In this document: in pieces, positions 1-12,899 of the stretch
How the letters are laid out: each line of letters opens with the position of its first letter
Numbering within the stretch: the stretch's first letter is position 1
Translations under genes and position numbers: made by a program
Notes under the pieces: model-generated
Seen by the model: the letters and a program-made list of their open reading frames with translations, nothing else
Database searches by the model: none
What the model was told of the DNA's origin: nothing
Source: Hygrocybe punicea
Taxonomy: Eukaryota > Basidiomycota > Agaricomycetes > Agaricales > Hygrophoraceae
Direction: 5' to 3'
Length of the DNA stretch: 64,000 nt
Assembly: GCA_963556145.1 (NCBI GenBank)
Contig: OY744463.1
Coordinates: 3,596,001-3,660,000, forward strand

Positions 1-127
1 TGTAACTCTGCTGTGAGTAGCCACTGCAGCACGGGTGTTGCAGGTGGACATTTCCTTCATTCACATACATAAGTGACACAAAAACTGTGAATTTGAGATA
101 GCTATTCTGATAAATACTGACAAAGAA

Positions 128-435
128 AACCCAGAAAATACATTGGAGATAAAATAAAATAAAATAAAAATCATTGACACTGTAGGAAAGAAATTCAAAA
201 CAAAATAAAGTAAAATAAAATGAACTGCAACGAAATGAAGTCACACTGTAGGAAACAAATTTACAATAAATTACAATAAAATGTGAAAGAAAATCACATA
301 AGTAAATGTACAATAAATTCAAATAAATTCAAGTAAATCCCAATAAATTCCAACAAATTCACAGAAATTCAATAAATTCAAATAAATTCACATAAATTCA
401 ATAAATTCAAATAAATTCAAATAAATTTATCATAA
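128..435. repeat. AT-rich low-complexity tract with short direct repeats
   Basis: The tract is built of irregular repeats of ataaattca / aataaattc and aaaataaaat words. No coding signal is visible on either strand. It lies about 470 bp beyond the stop codon of the 4E-T-like gene and is probably ordinary intergenic simple-sequence DNA. Positions 436-905 also show no convincing gene. Confidence 0.7.
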
Positions 436-905
436 AATAAAATAAAACAAAACTAACTAACACCGAAGCAACGCTCGGGTACCATCTAGTCTCAGGAAAT
501 GTTGCCCAGGAACCACTTTACCCTCAAATTCCAACATTGGCCCTGGCTGCCCTGCAACGCCGAAATGTCAATGGGGAAAAATGTACCGACAAATCGGAAT
601 CCGAGTGTTCAATACAACCGTGGGTGGACAAATATCTACTGTGACCATCAAGAATATTATTGATTGTTGAACAACGAGATCTCGTCAAAAATCCCTTCAA
701 GTTGAACTCCATCAAGGCGCCAACGCCACAACAAACGGATAACCTGAATCCTATACCCTTACATAATTTATCAAAAAAACAGTTAGGTTGATCATGATAT
801 TGGTAAAGGGATATGGACTTCTTCTGCCGTGGACTTGCACGATTATGCCAGGCCAAAATATTCAGTACGCAGCACAAGAATACAGACGGAACGTAAAATA
901 TGGTA

Positions 906-3900
906 TCATTCTCTATGGGTACCGCCCATCAGGAGCGCCATCAAGTCGTGGGCGGGTTGGTTGTTAGCACCTGGAAGGCCTGGCTGTTGAAGATGCGGCG
1001 GTAAAAGGTGGGGAATCATATGGGGAGGTAAATGCTGTTGCGGTTGCCGCATTGCGAGAAGAGGCAGCTGAGTCGCAGGCCCTTGCTGGGGACCGAATCC
1101 GCCGCTTCCGCCTCTGGATACGCCGCCAATAGGTCCACCCATTCCCAGCAGTTGTGCCTGACTGCAACGCAAGTCCGTATTGCCAGGATGCCCGAGTCCT
1201 GACATGGAATTATGTGCAATAGGGTTCTGTAACTGATGTGCGCCGGGAGGGGGGAGGCGCATCTGTGGGCCCCCACTGTAACCGGGTCCGCCCCCCGGAG
1301 AAACGAAGTTATTGAAGGGCTGGGAAGGTCCATTTCCATGCAAGGTGCCATGCAAGACCCCTGATGGCATTCCCGGAATCCCGAGGAACTGAGAAGGCTC
1401 GTGCGGCGTGCGACTGCCAAGATTTGCCAGACCGGGCGGTAATCGTTGGGGATGGTTTTGTAATGAGTTTTGGTTGGAAATAGGTGAAGGCCCACCGCGA
1501 TACTGAGGTTGCTGCAGTGGTAAGCCGACATTCCGACCTACGTTCTGTTGATAGAGAGGCCCAGAGTACATTTGCTCAAGGCCACGTTGCTGAAGGGGCA
1601 CACGCTGAGCATTGAAATCGTCCAGTGGCTCCGAGAACATACTGCCTTCCCTGTTACGTGCGGTAGGAGCAGAACGGAGGCCAGGAACCAGTCCGTCGGG
1701 CATGAAGTTTCTCTCATCTACGCGACTCTCGTACAACGCTTCAGCACGACTATTCGAGAGAATATGCTGCTGCTGCTGTATTTGCTGATGTTGTAGCGAA
1801 TGGAGGTGGCTCTGGCCCTGTCCGAAAGAAACATTGAGTCCATTGCCTATGCTACCTTGTTGGCCCTAGAAACCCATAGTATCCGAAGTCAATCAGTGAA
1901 CCATACCGCAGGAAAGCAACATACCTGCGTAGAATTATTCAACATAGCAAAGATATCGTCCATGGCTCTGTTATCACCGTTCGCTCCAGGTGCGCCATGA
2001 AAGTTGCTAGCTTCCTGGTGCTGGCCGGGACCAGGTGAGGATGGCCGGAAGCCAGTGACATTCTGAGACTTCACCATGGGGGATGGACCTTCTCTGGCTT
2101 TCCCATCGAAAAATTTGGCGAATCTACTGCCTTTGCTGGTGGCGTACGCTCCGGGACCGCCATTGCTACCGGCAGAGTCAGACATATTCATGTTATTGGC
2201 TGGGAAAGTACTGGTGGTGGTGGTGGTGGTGGGGTTGGAGGTATCAGAATATATGCCGGAGTCCAATGTCCGGCGAAATGAGTCAGTTTGTTGAGCCGAG
2301 GATCTGGTCTCCCGCAACTCTTCGAAAACGAAAGAAGGACGGGAGTGATCTTCAAAAAGCGAAACAGTTTGCTGGGCACGAGCTGATTCAGTATTTTGAT
2401 GGACATGATTATGTGTTGCTTCCAAAGTCTGCTGCCGCTGCGATGGCAGGCCTGCAACTTGGCCTTGAGAGGAATTGGGTGCAGGCGAGTGGTTAGAGTT
2501 TGGGGGAGTGGAAGCCGCGGCGCGCAGTCCGTTGACAATATGAGGACTAGCGGTCGAGTGAAGCGAGGAATGAGATTTGGCACCATGTAATGTGGGGATC
2601 GTGGAGGTTCGACTGCCAAATGCAAGAAGGCGAGATCCTGACGGTGGATTAAATTGGGCGGATGCAGAAGATGAGGTCGGAACGGACTCGAATCTTTCGG
2701 CCGTCGGCGCAATCGATGGGGGGGTGTCGAATGAAAGTGGATTTGGAAATATTCTGGAGGTGGGGGGCTTGGCCATCTCAAGAGATATGTCAAGGGAAGG
2801 GCTTGGATTTACGGATTTGAAAGAAGTAATGCCAGACTCGTGGGACGAGGAAGAGGTGAAAGTGGACAAGAGAGACTGAGGACTGTCAGAGGCAGACGAT
2901 GAGAGTCTGGGCACCGCTGGTTTAGCTGCGCCTTCTTCCTCATTAAGCTGATGGCGGGTAGCGGACAGCGTAACCTGCAAGTTAGGTGTGGCAAGATCCC
3001 CTGGAATGTAGTGAGTACCGTGGGGGATACAGACCAGACAATACCTCACCACTTGACACAAGGGAAACTTTTTGTGAATCTCGAACTCTGATCAAGCCGG
3101 GTGTTGCATTTTCCATGCCATGGAGAGAAGATATGGGACGAGCGTTATCATCGTCCTTACCTTCGGTCTTCTTCTTCTTCTCCTCCCGCTTCATCATAAG
3201 CCTAAAGAGTTGAATCTCATCGAGCTGCTTTTCAGATCCGTCTACTCCCTTAGATGCAGTTGGGGCATCCTGAGTGATTGGTATTCCTTTGTCTCGTTGC
3301 TCCTTTGCCTTCATTCCCTTCTTCCAAGCCTGAATACCGTCGAGTTCCCCGTTAGCAACCTTGCCTCCAAGTATTCCTGAGCTCGAGTCACTAGGAACGT
3401 AGGTGTCCATCCAGGCGGGTTCCTTCTCCTTCTCCCTTTCGCGTTCTTTCCGATCGTCCTTTTCCTCAACAGCACCTGACCGTCGATCACGGCCAGAACT
3501 CCGTTTAGATCGCACGTCGCGCTCTTCGGCAGCAGACCAACGACGGTCCTGGTGACGATCGTGAGAAACTTCGTGCCCTCCTTCGTGAGACACCTTATCA
3601 CGGGTACGTTCACGGTCTCTGTCGAAACGATCCCTCCTTGAGGCCACCCTTTCGTCTCGTTTTCCGTCGTCTCTCCATCGCCTTGGATCTTCCATATCCA
3701 GTTCTCTATCTGGATCCTTATCGCGTCGAGGGCAGTCATCCTTGTCTTTATCTTTTCGAGACTCGTCGCGGTCACGCTCTCGTCGGTCACGCTCTCTGTC
3801 GTCCCGATCACGGTCACGCTTCGATACTGAGGAATCTCGTCTTTGTCCGGATGTGTCCTCGATACGAGAGCGCGGCCGTTCTCGTTCGTCACGGTCTTTA

Positions 3901-4976
3901 CGTGGATTGTCGACGCCTGCAAGTTGTTATATTAAAGCCACGAACTGTTCGGATAGAACACGGACTAACGTTCATCGCGACCAGAACGATGAGGATCAGC
4001 TACTTGTGGGAAATGTCTTGAATATATAATGACCACGGAGATCAATATATTTACCTTTTCTCCAGTCTTCGCTCGATTCGCCGGCCTTTTTCTTTGTTGC
4101 ATCCCGTGTGTCTGCGCGACGAGAGGTCATAGGGACCATTTGGGTACTTGCCTTGCTTGACGAACTGACGGCCAGATGGGGTGCAACCTCTCTTTCCTTA
4201 TTTCGGAGGGTGGTTAGAGTCACAGGGAGAGCGAGGCGCTCGCGGTCATATTTATCTGAGAGCTAAATCGTTTTCCAGTTTGTGTGTGACAAAGTCAGAG
4301 GATGAATCCTACATTTCGAAGCTTTTCCTGTCCTTCCTTTTCTTTGATATCTCTTTCACGATCTTTATCAACATCTCCCCGGTCACGATCATTTGCGCGC
4401 GAAGACTGATGCTTGAAGTTACCCATTTGCGAGGGTTGACTGAGAGTTGACCGAAACGCAGGTCGCGAAACGAATTCTGATAAGGAGGCTTGAAATTTCA
4501 AACCTAAGTTGAACGTCTGGTCCTTACCGCTATCTTCTGCATCACGTCGAAAGCTACCAATGAAAGAGAATGAGACGACAATGGTTACTTGATTGATTAT
4601 AAAAACAATTACCGTCTATCCCTCGCCGAACCAGGGGTTGAAGGTTCCGTTTCCTTCTTGCTGAGACATTGTTCATTCTCGATCCTTGAGCTAAATCAGC
4701 AGACGAGCAATATGAGATCGCGAAAGCCTACCCAAACCAATCTCTCAAGGAAGGCATTCCAAACGGCGGCTTTACCAATGGAGATTCGTGGAGGAGGAGA
4801 AGCTGAGCACGAGTGTAAATCATAAGTGGTCGAGAAATGGCTTGTGCGTTCTTCTTTTCGCTCTGGTCCCCTGGCTCCGTACGGTCAGCCCCGTCTTGGA
4901 TAGCGACATTTGCGGTAACGAGACTTTCGACGTTGAGTTCTCGAGGCACCGATTTTGCTCCTTGTGCCATGGCCAT
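906..4976 (-). CDS. 4E-T-like eIF4E-binding protein
   Basis: Predicted translational repressor or mRNA-decay factor that binds the cap-binding protein eIF4E in cytoplasmic RNP granules. Nine exons join in frame: 4976-4732, 4690-4613, 4553-4528, 4503-4313, 4262-4055, 3999-3970, 3916-3050, 3000-1925 and 1865-906, giving 1226 aa. The key evidence is a canonical eIF4E-binding motif YxxxxLL (YTRAQLL, residues 54-60) near the N-terminus, followed by PPFGMPSLRDWFG. Next comes a long charged Arg/Asp-rich (RD/RE repeat) region, then a conserved-looking segment around ELDGIQAWKKGMKAKEQ. The C-terminus is Pro/Gln/Gly/Ser-rich. This order (N-terminal Y4E motif, then low-complexity tail) is that of metazoan 4E-T. 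The start was chosen at MAMAQ; an ATG two codons downstream is equally possible. The splice between exons 7 and 8 is the least certain. Identification rests on motif and layout, not on a domain search. Confidence 0.6.
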
Positions 4977-5161
4977 GGTAGTCTGAGATATCTGAGGCTT
5001 GTAGTGAACCAGCACGCGGAACTTGAAACGCAGCGGAGGAGTTGCTGATTTTGGAACCGGCCCGGGCCACTGGATGCCACACACATATACACTCAGACAT
5101 TCTTGAAGCAAAAAGTTTTTAATCTCTACCGCAGACTATCCGCGCTTCACGGTGTGAGCCA

Positions 5162-5404
5162 TTACTTTCTCATCTTGTGTAGGTCCTCACTGAACCGCAA
5201 CGGGCAGCCATACCACATGAGAGTGCCAGGAGGAAACATTGGCCTGGATTCGTGGTGAATTCGAGCGAAATAGAGTGGTATGCGTTCCACTCTTGGAGCG
5301 TATCGTGATAATTGCAACTTGTCGTAGGCTTTGATCGAGGACAAATTATCCATGGCTCGGCGACCAAATCTTATCTGGGGTACTGGCCCATCGGTCCCCA
5401 GCAA
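5162..5404 (-). CDS. small conserved-looking hypothetical protein (exon)
   Basis: An open frame of about 80 codons ends in a normal stop and contains a balanced, protein-like sequence rich in Arg/Tyr/Pro (for example SRYAPRVERIPLYF and MFPPGTLMWYG). It has no ATG at its left end, so it is probably the last exon of a short gene whose first exon lies within 5405-5600. A splice acceptor (aaatag) stands just upstream at about 5424. An internal ATG at 5353 would give 63 aa. I do not recognise the family; the size and basic composition would suit a small organellar protein, but this is a guess. It sits tail-to-head with the 4E-T-like gene. Confidence 0.35.
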   Translation of the reverse strand: MLGTDGPVPQIRFGRRAMDNLSSIKAYDKLQLSRYAPRVERIPLYFARIHHESRPMFPPGTLMWYGCPLRFSEDLHKMRK

Positions 5405-6003
5405 ACATGGACAGGGTGGCTATTTAATTGAAGTATGGCTGATCCAGACACCCGTCTTTAATTTTCAAACTTATATATCGAGTTTTGCAGGAGCAGACGC
5501 TATCGATGCGCTTAGAAGGATACTCGACGCAAACATTCAGTACTCCATACTCAGGCCTCAGTTTAGATTTTGGAACATCTGACGAGTTCCTTATTTTCGT
5601 GCGTTATCGCCAACTCTAGTTCGGCGCAGTGACGCAGTCACGATTGCAGACAAAGACGGGTGTTTTGTTTGCAACCACATTCCTTATCCTACAACCTGTT
5701 AGCACGTGATTCCGAAAACATACATCCAACTCCTGTTCTTGGGTGATTTAAAGGAATGATCATGGGATTGCGGGCCAGTCATAGAGCCCATCCGTTCTCA
5801 TTCAGGCAACTTCTCCGAGTCTTCTCGGGCGTTAATCACCACGAGGTCAAGTTTCTGGGGTTCAACCCGAAGCGCCGAACTTCAAGACATCACCATCCTC
5901 GCATTGTAACCATTTCTCATCGCACAACTCAGTACGCAGGCCTCAGGTCTGGAACTTTTCTCATTGGAACGTTCACACTCACGAGATTGCAATTCTAGCC
6001 AAG

Positions 6004-9000
6004 ATGGAAGTGTTCATGAGAGGTATCAGCTATGCCGCCACAAAGTTCGAAGTGACCAACGAGATTGCGAACATCCTTCACGGTCCCGATTACGCCTTGC
6101 ACTCTCCGTTGCCTCTGAATTTTAACGTTCGCCTATTCGGTGATCGACGACAGACAGGAGGGTCTCACAAAGGAACGGGTGCTCTAACACTCCCTACAGT
6201 CGAATTGGGCCACCAGTTTTTACAGGACTATGGAGATATTCTCGGATCGAAATCGTTATCTGTTCGCGGTAGGAAGATCAAGTTTTCAAAAAGCAGACGC
6301 GATCCACAATTAGCCATCGTGGAAGATATTCGTCGACTTCCATACCAAGATGTACGAGCCCTCGAGGAGAGGGAGAAACGGGTAAAAGAATTGCAGTCAA
6401 ACGTTATCGCTCTGAAAACATTGCAATTTGGATGGGAGTGTCGTGATCATGTGTTTTCTTCCGAGTTGGAATACGACTTCGATAGAGATGCTCAAATTCT
6501 CAGCCCTTCTGGTTTCTTTTCGTGCGATCTCTTTTTTGATGACGAACGCAGAGAGATCCGCATTAAACTCCTCGGACTGGCTGTTTCACGGATTATCGCC
6601 ATACGCTTCTCTCAAATCCAGTGGTGCACGGCCAATATATCCAGCCTATCTCAATTGCCTATCATCTTTTTCTCCCTTTTCACACCTCCAGCCTTTGAAT
6701 CGCACGTTTCTGGGGCAAAACGTCAACGTCTTGTGGCTTTGGACGACAGCCATGCACGCGTGGCCCCCTACACTTGCCTTGCGATTCGTCTCGTCTGCAT
6801 TGATGAAGCGGCTGTCTCCAAATTTCGACGGCTCAGTCACCTAGCTCAATTCCACAACTTCTCTGACATTGACTATCCTGTTGTACAACGAGATCTTTTC
6901 TCGATCGTGGTCCTCGAGAAACTCGATGATTGGCTGCGCGAATTGGAATGGGTTGTGGCGTTCCAGGTAGAAGCATTGGTTCGGAGCCTCGTGGTTGATC
7001 CAGCAGAGATGCTCCAGTTGCGTCCCATGTTGACTGATATCATTGACGCGAAGGGAGCCCACTATGCCTCATTGGTGTTGCGCCGATTTGCTATTCGTGC
7101 GAAGGCGCTATACTGGGATTCAAACGAATCTCACGAGGTAACGGAAAGCATCGAGCGATGTTTCATCTCTTCCAGGGAAGAGCATGGAAATCAGGCCACT
7201 TCTCGATCGCCACTCAAGCCTATCGATGGTGTATTCGACTGTGTACACGTTGTAGTCACCCCGACCACGATGTTCTTGGAAGGTCCATTTCCAGAACGCT
7301 CAAATCGAGTTATACGCTCGTATCCAAACCACCATGACTGTTTCCTTCGTGTCAGTTTCGTTGATGAAGACCGCTTGCAATATCGTTTTGATAGGGAAGT
7401 GGATGGGCCGGCTTTTACGCGGCTGAGGGTCGGCCAGGTCCTATCGAAAGGGCTAATGGTGGCTGGGAAGCTTTTCAAGTTTCTCGCATATTCTCAATCT
7501 GCGCTCAAGGAACATGCGGTATGGTTTGTCACGGAGTTCCTTGACCTTCAGGTTGGACGTCTTATCAATGCATCAGCTATCATCAAATCTCTGGGCTCAT
7601 TTGACAACCTTGAATTTGACCGGAATTTGATCTACTGTCCAGCGCGGTACGGAGCCAGGGTGTCCCAGGCCTTCACGGCAACCGATGCATCCATTTCTGT
7701 TGAAGTCGAGGAAATCATTGTCCAAAAAGACACCAAAAGCGAAACATGGTGCTTCACGGATGGGGTCGGTACCATTTCGCTGGAATTGGCACGCGATATT
7801 TGGAAGAAATTACAAGCCAGTCGTCGGCGTGCGAGACGCATCAAATTCTCCCCTCGAGCGTTTCAAGTACGTTTTATGGGATCGAAAGGGATGCTCAGTG
7901 TCGATTATCGTTTGGATGGTCGTGCCATCTGTCTAAGGCCTTCGATGATCAAATTCGAGGCGCCAGAATCTCGTGAGATCGAGATTGCCCAAGTATTCGA
8001 TCGGCCGAGGAAGTATTATCTGAATCGCCCACTTATCATGATTCTCGAACACCTAGGTGGGTGCTTTTACTTATCCTGACGAGTTAGATCCGACATAAAT
8101 TATGTACACTCGTGCTCTACGCTATTTTTAGGAATTCCTTACGAGACATTTCAAGATTTCCAAGATATGGCAATTACAGATGCCCAGGAATCTGCGGAAT
8201 CCCTTGGACGAGCGGCCAGACTGCTTGAGGCGCATGGACTGGGCAACTCGTTTCGGCTGACCTCAGTCATGCTTAGCTTAGAAAAGCTGGGTGTTTCTTC
8301 TTGGGACGATTCCTTCTACCAACAAATGTTGGAATATGCAATACACCACATCCTTCGAGAGCTGAAACATCGTTCGCGGATCCCTGTGCCAGGCGGATGG
8401 ACTCTTGTTGGGGTAGCTGACGTTCATAAATTTCTCGACGAAGGACAAATATTTTCTTGCATCAAACATCCCGACAGCTCGGAAAAGATTTATCTGGAGG
8501 GACCGATGTTAATATCTCGGTCGCCGACAATTCACCCTGGCGACGTTCAAACAGCCTATGCTATCGGAAGGCCTCCAGCGGATTCCTGTTTTGCACAAGA
8601 GCCTCTTCCCAATACAGTTGTTTTTTCTACGAAAGGTCGGTGCCGCTGTTTTACGTCATGATTGGCTTTAAGGTATGAATTTCAGGCACCCGACCGCTAC
8701 CATCCTGTCTTGGCGGTGGGGATTTGGACGGTGACGAATACAATCTAATTCCTCTTGATAAAATACCATCTTTTATACCGAAGAAGACATACCCTCCAGG
8801 TGACTATTCGGCCCCGCAAAGAAAAGTGTTAGACCGGCCGAGCACCATGGACGATGTCGCCGATTTTTTTGTTGAGTACATAAACAGTGATGTGATTACC
8901 TATGCACCCCTCAGCTATTCGCTCTCACGCAAAAATCTAGGTCCTAGGTATCATTGCTGTCAACTGGATGGTCGTTGCCGACCAAAGTACCGAAGGACTA

Positions 9001-9786
9001 GATGACCGCGACTGCTTCGAGCTGGCTCGATTGCACAGTGACGCCGTTGATTACCCCAAGACTGGTCGGCCAGTATCACTCGAGGCAATCCCCAAACTTA
9101 AATTCCGAGCAAAACCTGATTGGAATGCCCCTGAAACCATCAATGCTGACTCGGCCAATTTTTACGAGAGTCAACGTGCCATTGGGCGGCTGTTCCGTGC
9201 CATTGATTTACCTGCATTACGAACGAAAAGGGCGGAGAGACGGCGGCAACTAAGCGAGCAGGATGAATGGACTTTGGAAGACATGCTCAAGAATTTTCAC
9301 TTGGATGTTGATAACGAAGACCCGGTTCAGATCGCAGTACAAGCACGCGTTTCCGACCACATTGAGATTCCTACGGACTGCGAGGACATCCACAACGTTT
9401 GGCAACTCTTCAATAGATATGTCTCTGAATTAAAGACTATCTGTGCTGCTCATACCCTTTCTCCCAGTCGATTCGGTATGCTTAGTGAAGAGGAAGCTGT
9501 GGTTGGAACAATCGTAGCCAAATGCTCGCAGCCGCGGAAACGCAGAGACATGATGGCAAAGATGAGAGACCTGACTGATCGTCTTGTCCGCAGCGTCAAA
9601 GAGGAGTTGATTGGTGAGGATGAAACGCTGCACCGTCCGTTGGAACGTGCATGGATCGCCTGGAAACTCTCTCTCGTCCATGCGAACAATAAATCTTTCG
9701 GGACGAAGAGTTTTGGTTGGATCGCACTGAGTGCAATTTTCGATGCTATAAAGGACATCGAAGAAGCGGTGCGCGGAAAGATATGA
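6004..9786 (+). CDS. RNA-dependent RNA polymerase (QDE-1/Sad-1 type)
   Basis: Predicted cellular RdRP that makes double-stranded RNA from single-stranded templates in RNA silencing (quelling/meiotic-silencing type). Exons 6004-8056, 8132-8635, 8686-8891 and 8941-9786 join in frame to 1202 aa; all introns are GT..AG, 50-75 bp. The catalytic DbDGD motif is intact as DLDGDEY (residues 865-871, nucleotides 8721-8741), preceded by a Gly-rich GGG. Other family signatures are TDGVGTIS, QVRFMGSKGML (about residues 580-630), HPGDVQ (about residue 827) and, after the catalytic motif, NWMVVADQS..LHSDAVDYPK. The length agrees with basidiomycete RdRPs. The N-terminal ~400 residues are less conserved. A strong start ATG follows an A at -3. 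No disabling change was seen, so the gene appears functional. Confidence 0.95.
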
Positions 9787-9973
9787 TGACAAGACAAAGG
9801 GTTTTTTAAGGCTATTTGTGTCCATCCACTTTATGCGAGGCAACCTAAAGAGTTTAATACAATATATTCGTTGTGCGACATTGCTACATCGTTCTGACCG
9901 TTCACACCTGTGTCGGGTGGCGACCACAGTGAGTACAAAAAACATCTCGCCCATCATTAGATTCTGGAATGAG

Positions 9974-10575
9974 CTACGCTTGGTTGCGTAAAACTGTGCA
10001 AACAATTCTCAGCCCTTTCACGCGAACAGAACAGTATAGTCACACACTCAGTATTACTGAATCACCCCTTGAAAACATCTGTCAGCGGTTGTGTACCTTC
10101 AAGATAAGAGAGCACACACCGTAAAAACATCTTACTGATGAATCGATCCTTGTTAACTGGTTTTTTGCTCGTCCCTTTAGGAATTTCTGTCCACATCTGA
10201 AACATTTGTAAGGTATAGGTAGGTGATCAGTGGGACTCGGACGGGACTCACCTCTTTGACATTTTCTAGGACCTGAAAAGAGACATGAGCAACAGCATAC
10301 CACAGTCAGGAATAAATCACCATGTTACTGTGTCTGTCAAAAGCTTTCACCCGAGCCAACAACTTTTTATTGTTTCGCAGCGATATAAGAACTTGGGCAT
10401 GGTTCCGCACAGCTTGTTGCAATACCGACAAAGGTCCCTGACTAATCTCGTGCTCTTCCAATTGGCGAAGCTGAGCCTCGTCCAGCTCCGACTTTGGAAC
10501 GTGCACGTATTGACTGGATAGAAGAGTTATTAAACGAGCGTTTGGAACATGTTCAAAATATGTTATTCACCTCAT
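9974..10575 (-). CDS. SMD2: small nuclear ribonucleoprotein Sm D2
   Basis: Core spliceosomal Sm protein, a subunit of the heptameric Sm ring on U1, U2, U4 and U5 snRNAs. Six tiny exons (10575-10571, 10513-10321, 10272-10252, 10196-10120, 10067-10048, 9993-9974) join to exactly 111 aa, the usual size. The Sm1 motif is seen in [17 protein letters not shown] and [19 protein letters not shown]; the Sm2 motif in SKMFLRGDSVILILRN. The coding part of exon 1 is only ATG plus two bases, and three later exons are 20-21 nt. The start codon lies 107 bp from that of the divergent NOP7 gene. Confidence 0.95.
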
Positions 10576-10682
10576 CGCAAATGCAAAATTCAGGAGGAAA
10601 AAGTCAATGTGTTTGGTGCAGCCAAACAAAACCCTCAAATTTTGAAGTCTTTTTTAAAAATACTTCGTTCTGTGCCCAGGCT
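10576..10682. promoter_or_regulatory. shared divergent promoter SMD2 / NOP7
   Basis: Only 107 bp separate the start codons of SMD2 (-) and the pescadillo gene (+), so both 5' UTRs and promoters must fit into or overlap this stretch. No clear TATA box is present. The arrangement would couple expression of a splicing factor and a ribosome-biogenesis factor (inference). Confidence 0.6.
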
Positions 10683-12760
10683 ATGGGACGTCCAAAGCAA
10701 AAAGGCAAGGCTGGTGCTGCAAAAGCCTACGTGACTCGCTCAGCAGCCATTAAAAAATTACAATGCTCACTTGCCGACTTCCGCCGGTTATGTATTTTAA
10801 AAGGTAGTGTTTCCCCACTTTCGTTGGCCTTTCATCTGAACTGGCAAACTAGGAATATTTCCTCGTGAACCCCGCAGTAGGAAGCGTGCTAATAAGGGGT
10901 CGTCCGCACCCACTTCGTTTTATTACGCTAAGGATATTGCGTATCTTGCCCATGAACCAGTATTGAAGAAACTTCGAGAACACAAAGCCTTCGCCAAAAA
11001 GCTGGCCCGAGCCTTGGGCAGAGGCGAATGGAGTAGCGCAAAAACTCTTGACGACAACAAGCCTGTTTATCGCTTGGACCACATTATCAAAGAAAGGTCA
11101 GGAGTTGTAAATTTAGTTTGCTGCTATACTCGTTTTCAACGATATGTCAGGTATCCTACCTTCATTGACGCTGTGCGAGACATCGACGACGCTCTCTGTA
11201 TGATATTCTTGTTCGCATCACTTCCGTCCAACTCTCGTATCCCCCCTTCACTGATCGAAAACTGTGCCCGACTTTCGGCGGAATGGCAGCTATATGTGAT
11301 CCATTCAAAGTCATTGCGCAAAGCTTTCTTATCCATCAAAGGCATCTATTACCAGGCTGAGGTTACAGATCAGACCATAACATGGCTTGTACCATATCAG
11401 TTTACGCAAAATGTAAGTGTGATATTTGTCACTTTGCACAACAACTGATATTCTTCACCCCCAGATTCCTTCGGATGTCGACGTACGAGTGATGCTAACA
11501 TTCTTGGAACTTTATCAGACGTTGCTTGGATTTGTATTTTTTAAGCTGTATACGGATGTGGGACTGGTCTACCCGCCTCCTTTGGACACAGGGAAGGACG
11601 AGACGGCGGCCGGGTTGGGTGCATTCAGCTTACAAGACGTATCCCCGAATACTCATCACCCGTTATCCACGACCAAGGTGACCCAAGTCGATGGGGAAAA
11701 AGTTTCAGCGAAAGGCGTACGAGAAACAATCAAAACAATTTCCGAAGAATCAGGAGACCTCAATAATATGCCAGATGACGATTCACAAACTCACATCGAT
11801 GTTGACGAAGAATTTGTGCCTCAACCATCGACATCTGATTCTCAAACTTCCGTTTCACTTCCAACTTTGCTGTCGCTCTCCGCTCTGCCACAATCGCTAT
11901 CCACCTCACTATTCTCGCCGTATACTTTCTTCCTCTCACGGGAAACATCAAGGTCCTTTCTAGAGTTTTTGGTCTGTTGTTTTGGGGGCCGAATTGGTTG
12001 GCCTGCATCTTTGGGGAGCGGTTCTCTGTATGACGAAACTGACCAATCCATAACACACGTCATCATAGACCGTCCTGCCGTTGAGAACCTCAACGAGACT
12101 TCAGAAGAACGGGAACGCAGGTTGAAAAGAAAATGGGTTCAGCCGCAATGGGTGGTCGATTGCATCAATGCAGGCAAGATATTACTCGAGGAACCGTACG
12201 CGCAGGGGAGAACTCTTCCACCGCATCTAAGCCCCTTCGGTGAATACGAAGGAGCTTACGACCCAACTGCTGAACTCGGGAACGAGGCACTCATGGCAGA
12301 GTCCGCGGATGAGGAAAGTGAGGATGAGAAGCTACGGAATGAGACTAAGGACCCCAGCGCAAGGAAGGCTGTTGCGACCGTTTTGGAAGATCCTGCCGCT
12401 TTGAGGGCTGCTGAGTTAACAGCCGAAGCGGCAGGGATGGATTATGGGACATTCGAAAAGGAGGTCAACAAAACACAAAGAAAATCGCATGCAGTTGGTC
12501 AGGGTGGAATTGATGGTGAGCACGATATGAACAAGATGATGATGAGCAATAAGCAGAAGAAGTTGTATGAGCGGATGAAGTACACCGAGAGGAAGAAAGC
12601 AAAAGAGGTACGAAATGCTTGTTCCTCATTTTTCGGAACCGCTGACAGACTTGTTCGCCCTCAGCGGTTGGATTTAGAACTGAAGAAAAAGACAATCCGG
12701 AGACAGCAGCATCGGGAAATCGGGGAGGCGCCGGTATATCCAGGCGGAGTTGAGAATTGA
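10683..12760 (+). CDS. NOP7: pescadillo homolog, ribosome biogenesis factor
   Basis: Component of the Nop7-Erb1-Ytm1 (PeBoW) complex needed for 27S pre-rRNA processing and 60S assembly in the nucleolus. Exons 10683-10803, 10853-11096, 11151-11412, 11465-12607 and 12665-12760 join in frame to 621 aa. The pescadillo N-terminal domain is recognisable ([57 protein letters not shown]). A BRCT domain follows at about residues 385-500 ([14 protein letters not shown] ... [15 protein letters not shown]), then an acidic segment and a basic Lys-rich tail ending in KKKTIRRQQ, as in the family. All introns are short GT..AG. No defect was seen. Confidence 0.95.
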
Positions 12761-12899
12761 TAAGCAGACTTGCAGCCGTTTGCAATGTCTTATCTAGGCA
12801 AATAAATGCATTCAAGTACAATATAATTATTGCGATGGTTGATCACTTGCACTCAGATTTGTGGAAATTGATTGCTGTATATAAGGGGCTACAATATAC

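Noticed and set aside
128..435. CRISPR-like short repeats
   Set aside because: The repeats are AT-rich, irregular and have no unique spacers; the organism is eukaryotic.
2040..2900. Long plus-strand frames opposite the 4E-T-like gene
   Set aside because: They mirror low-complexity Ser/Pro/Thr coding DNA on the minus strand and have no start context, introns or family resemblance.
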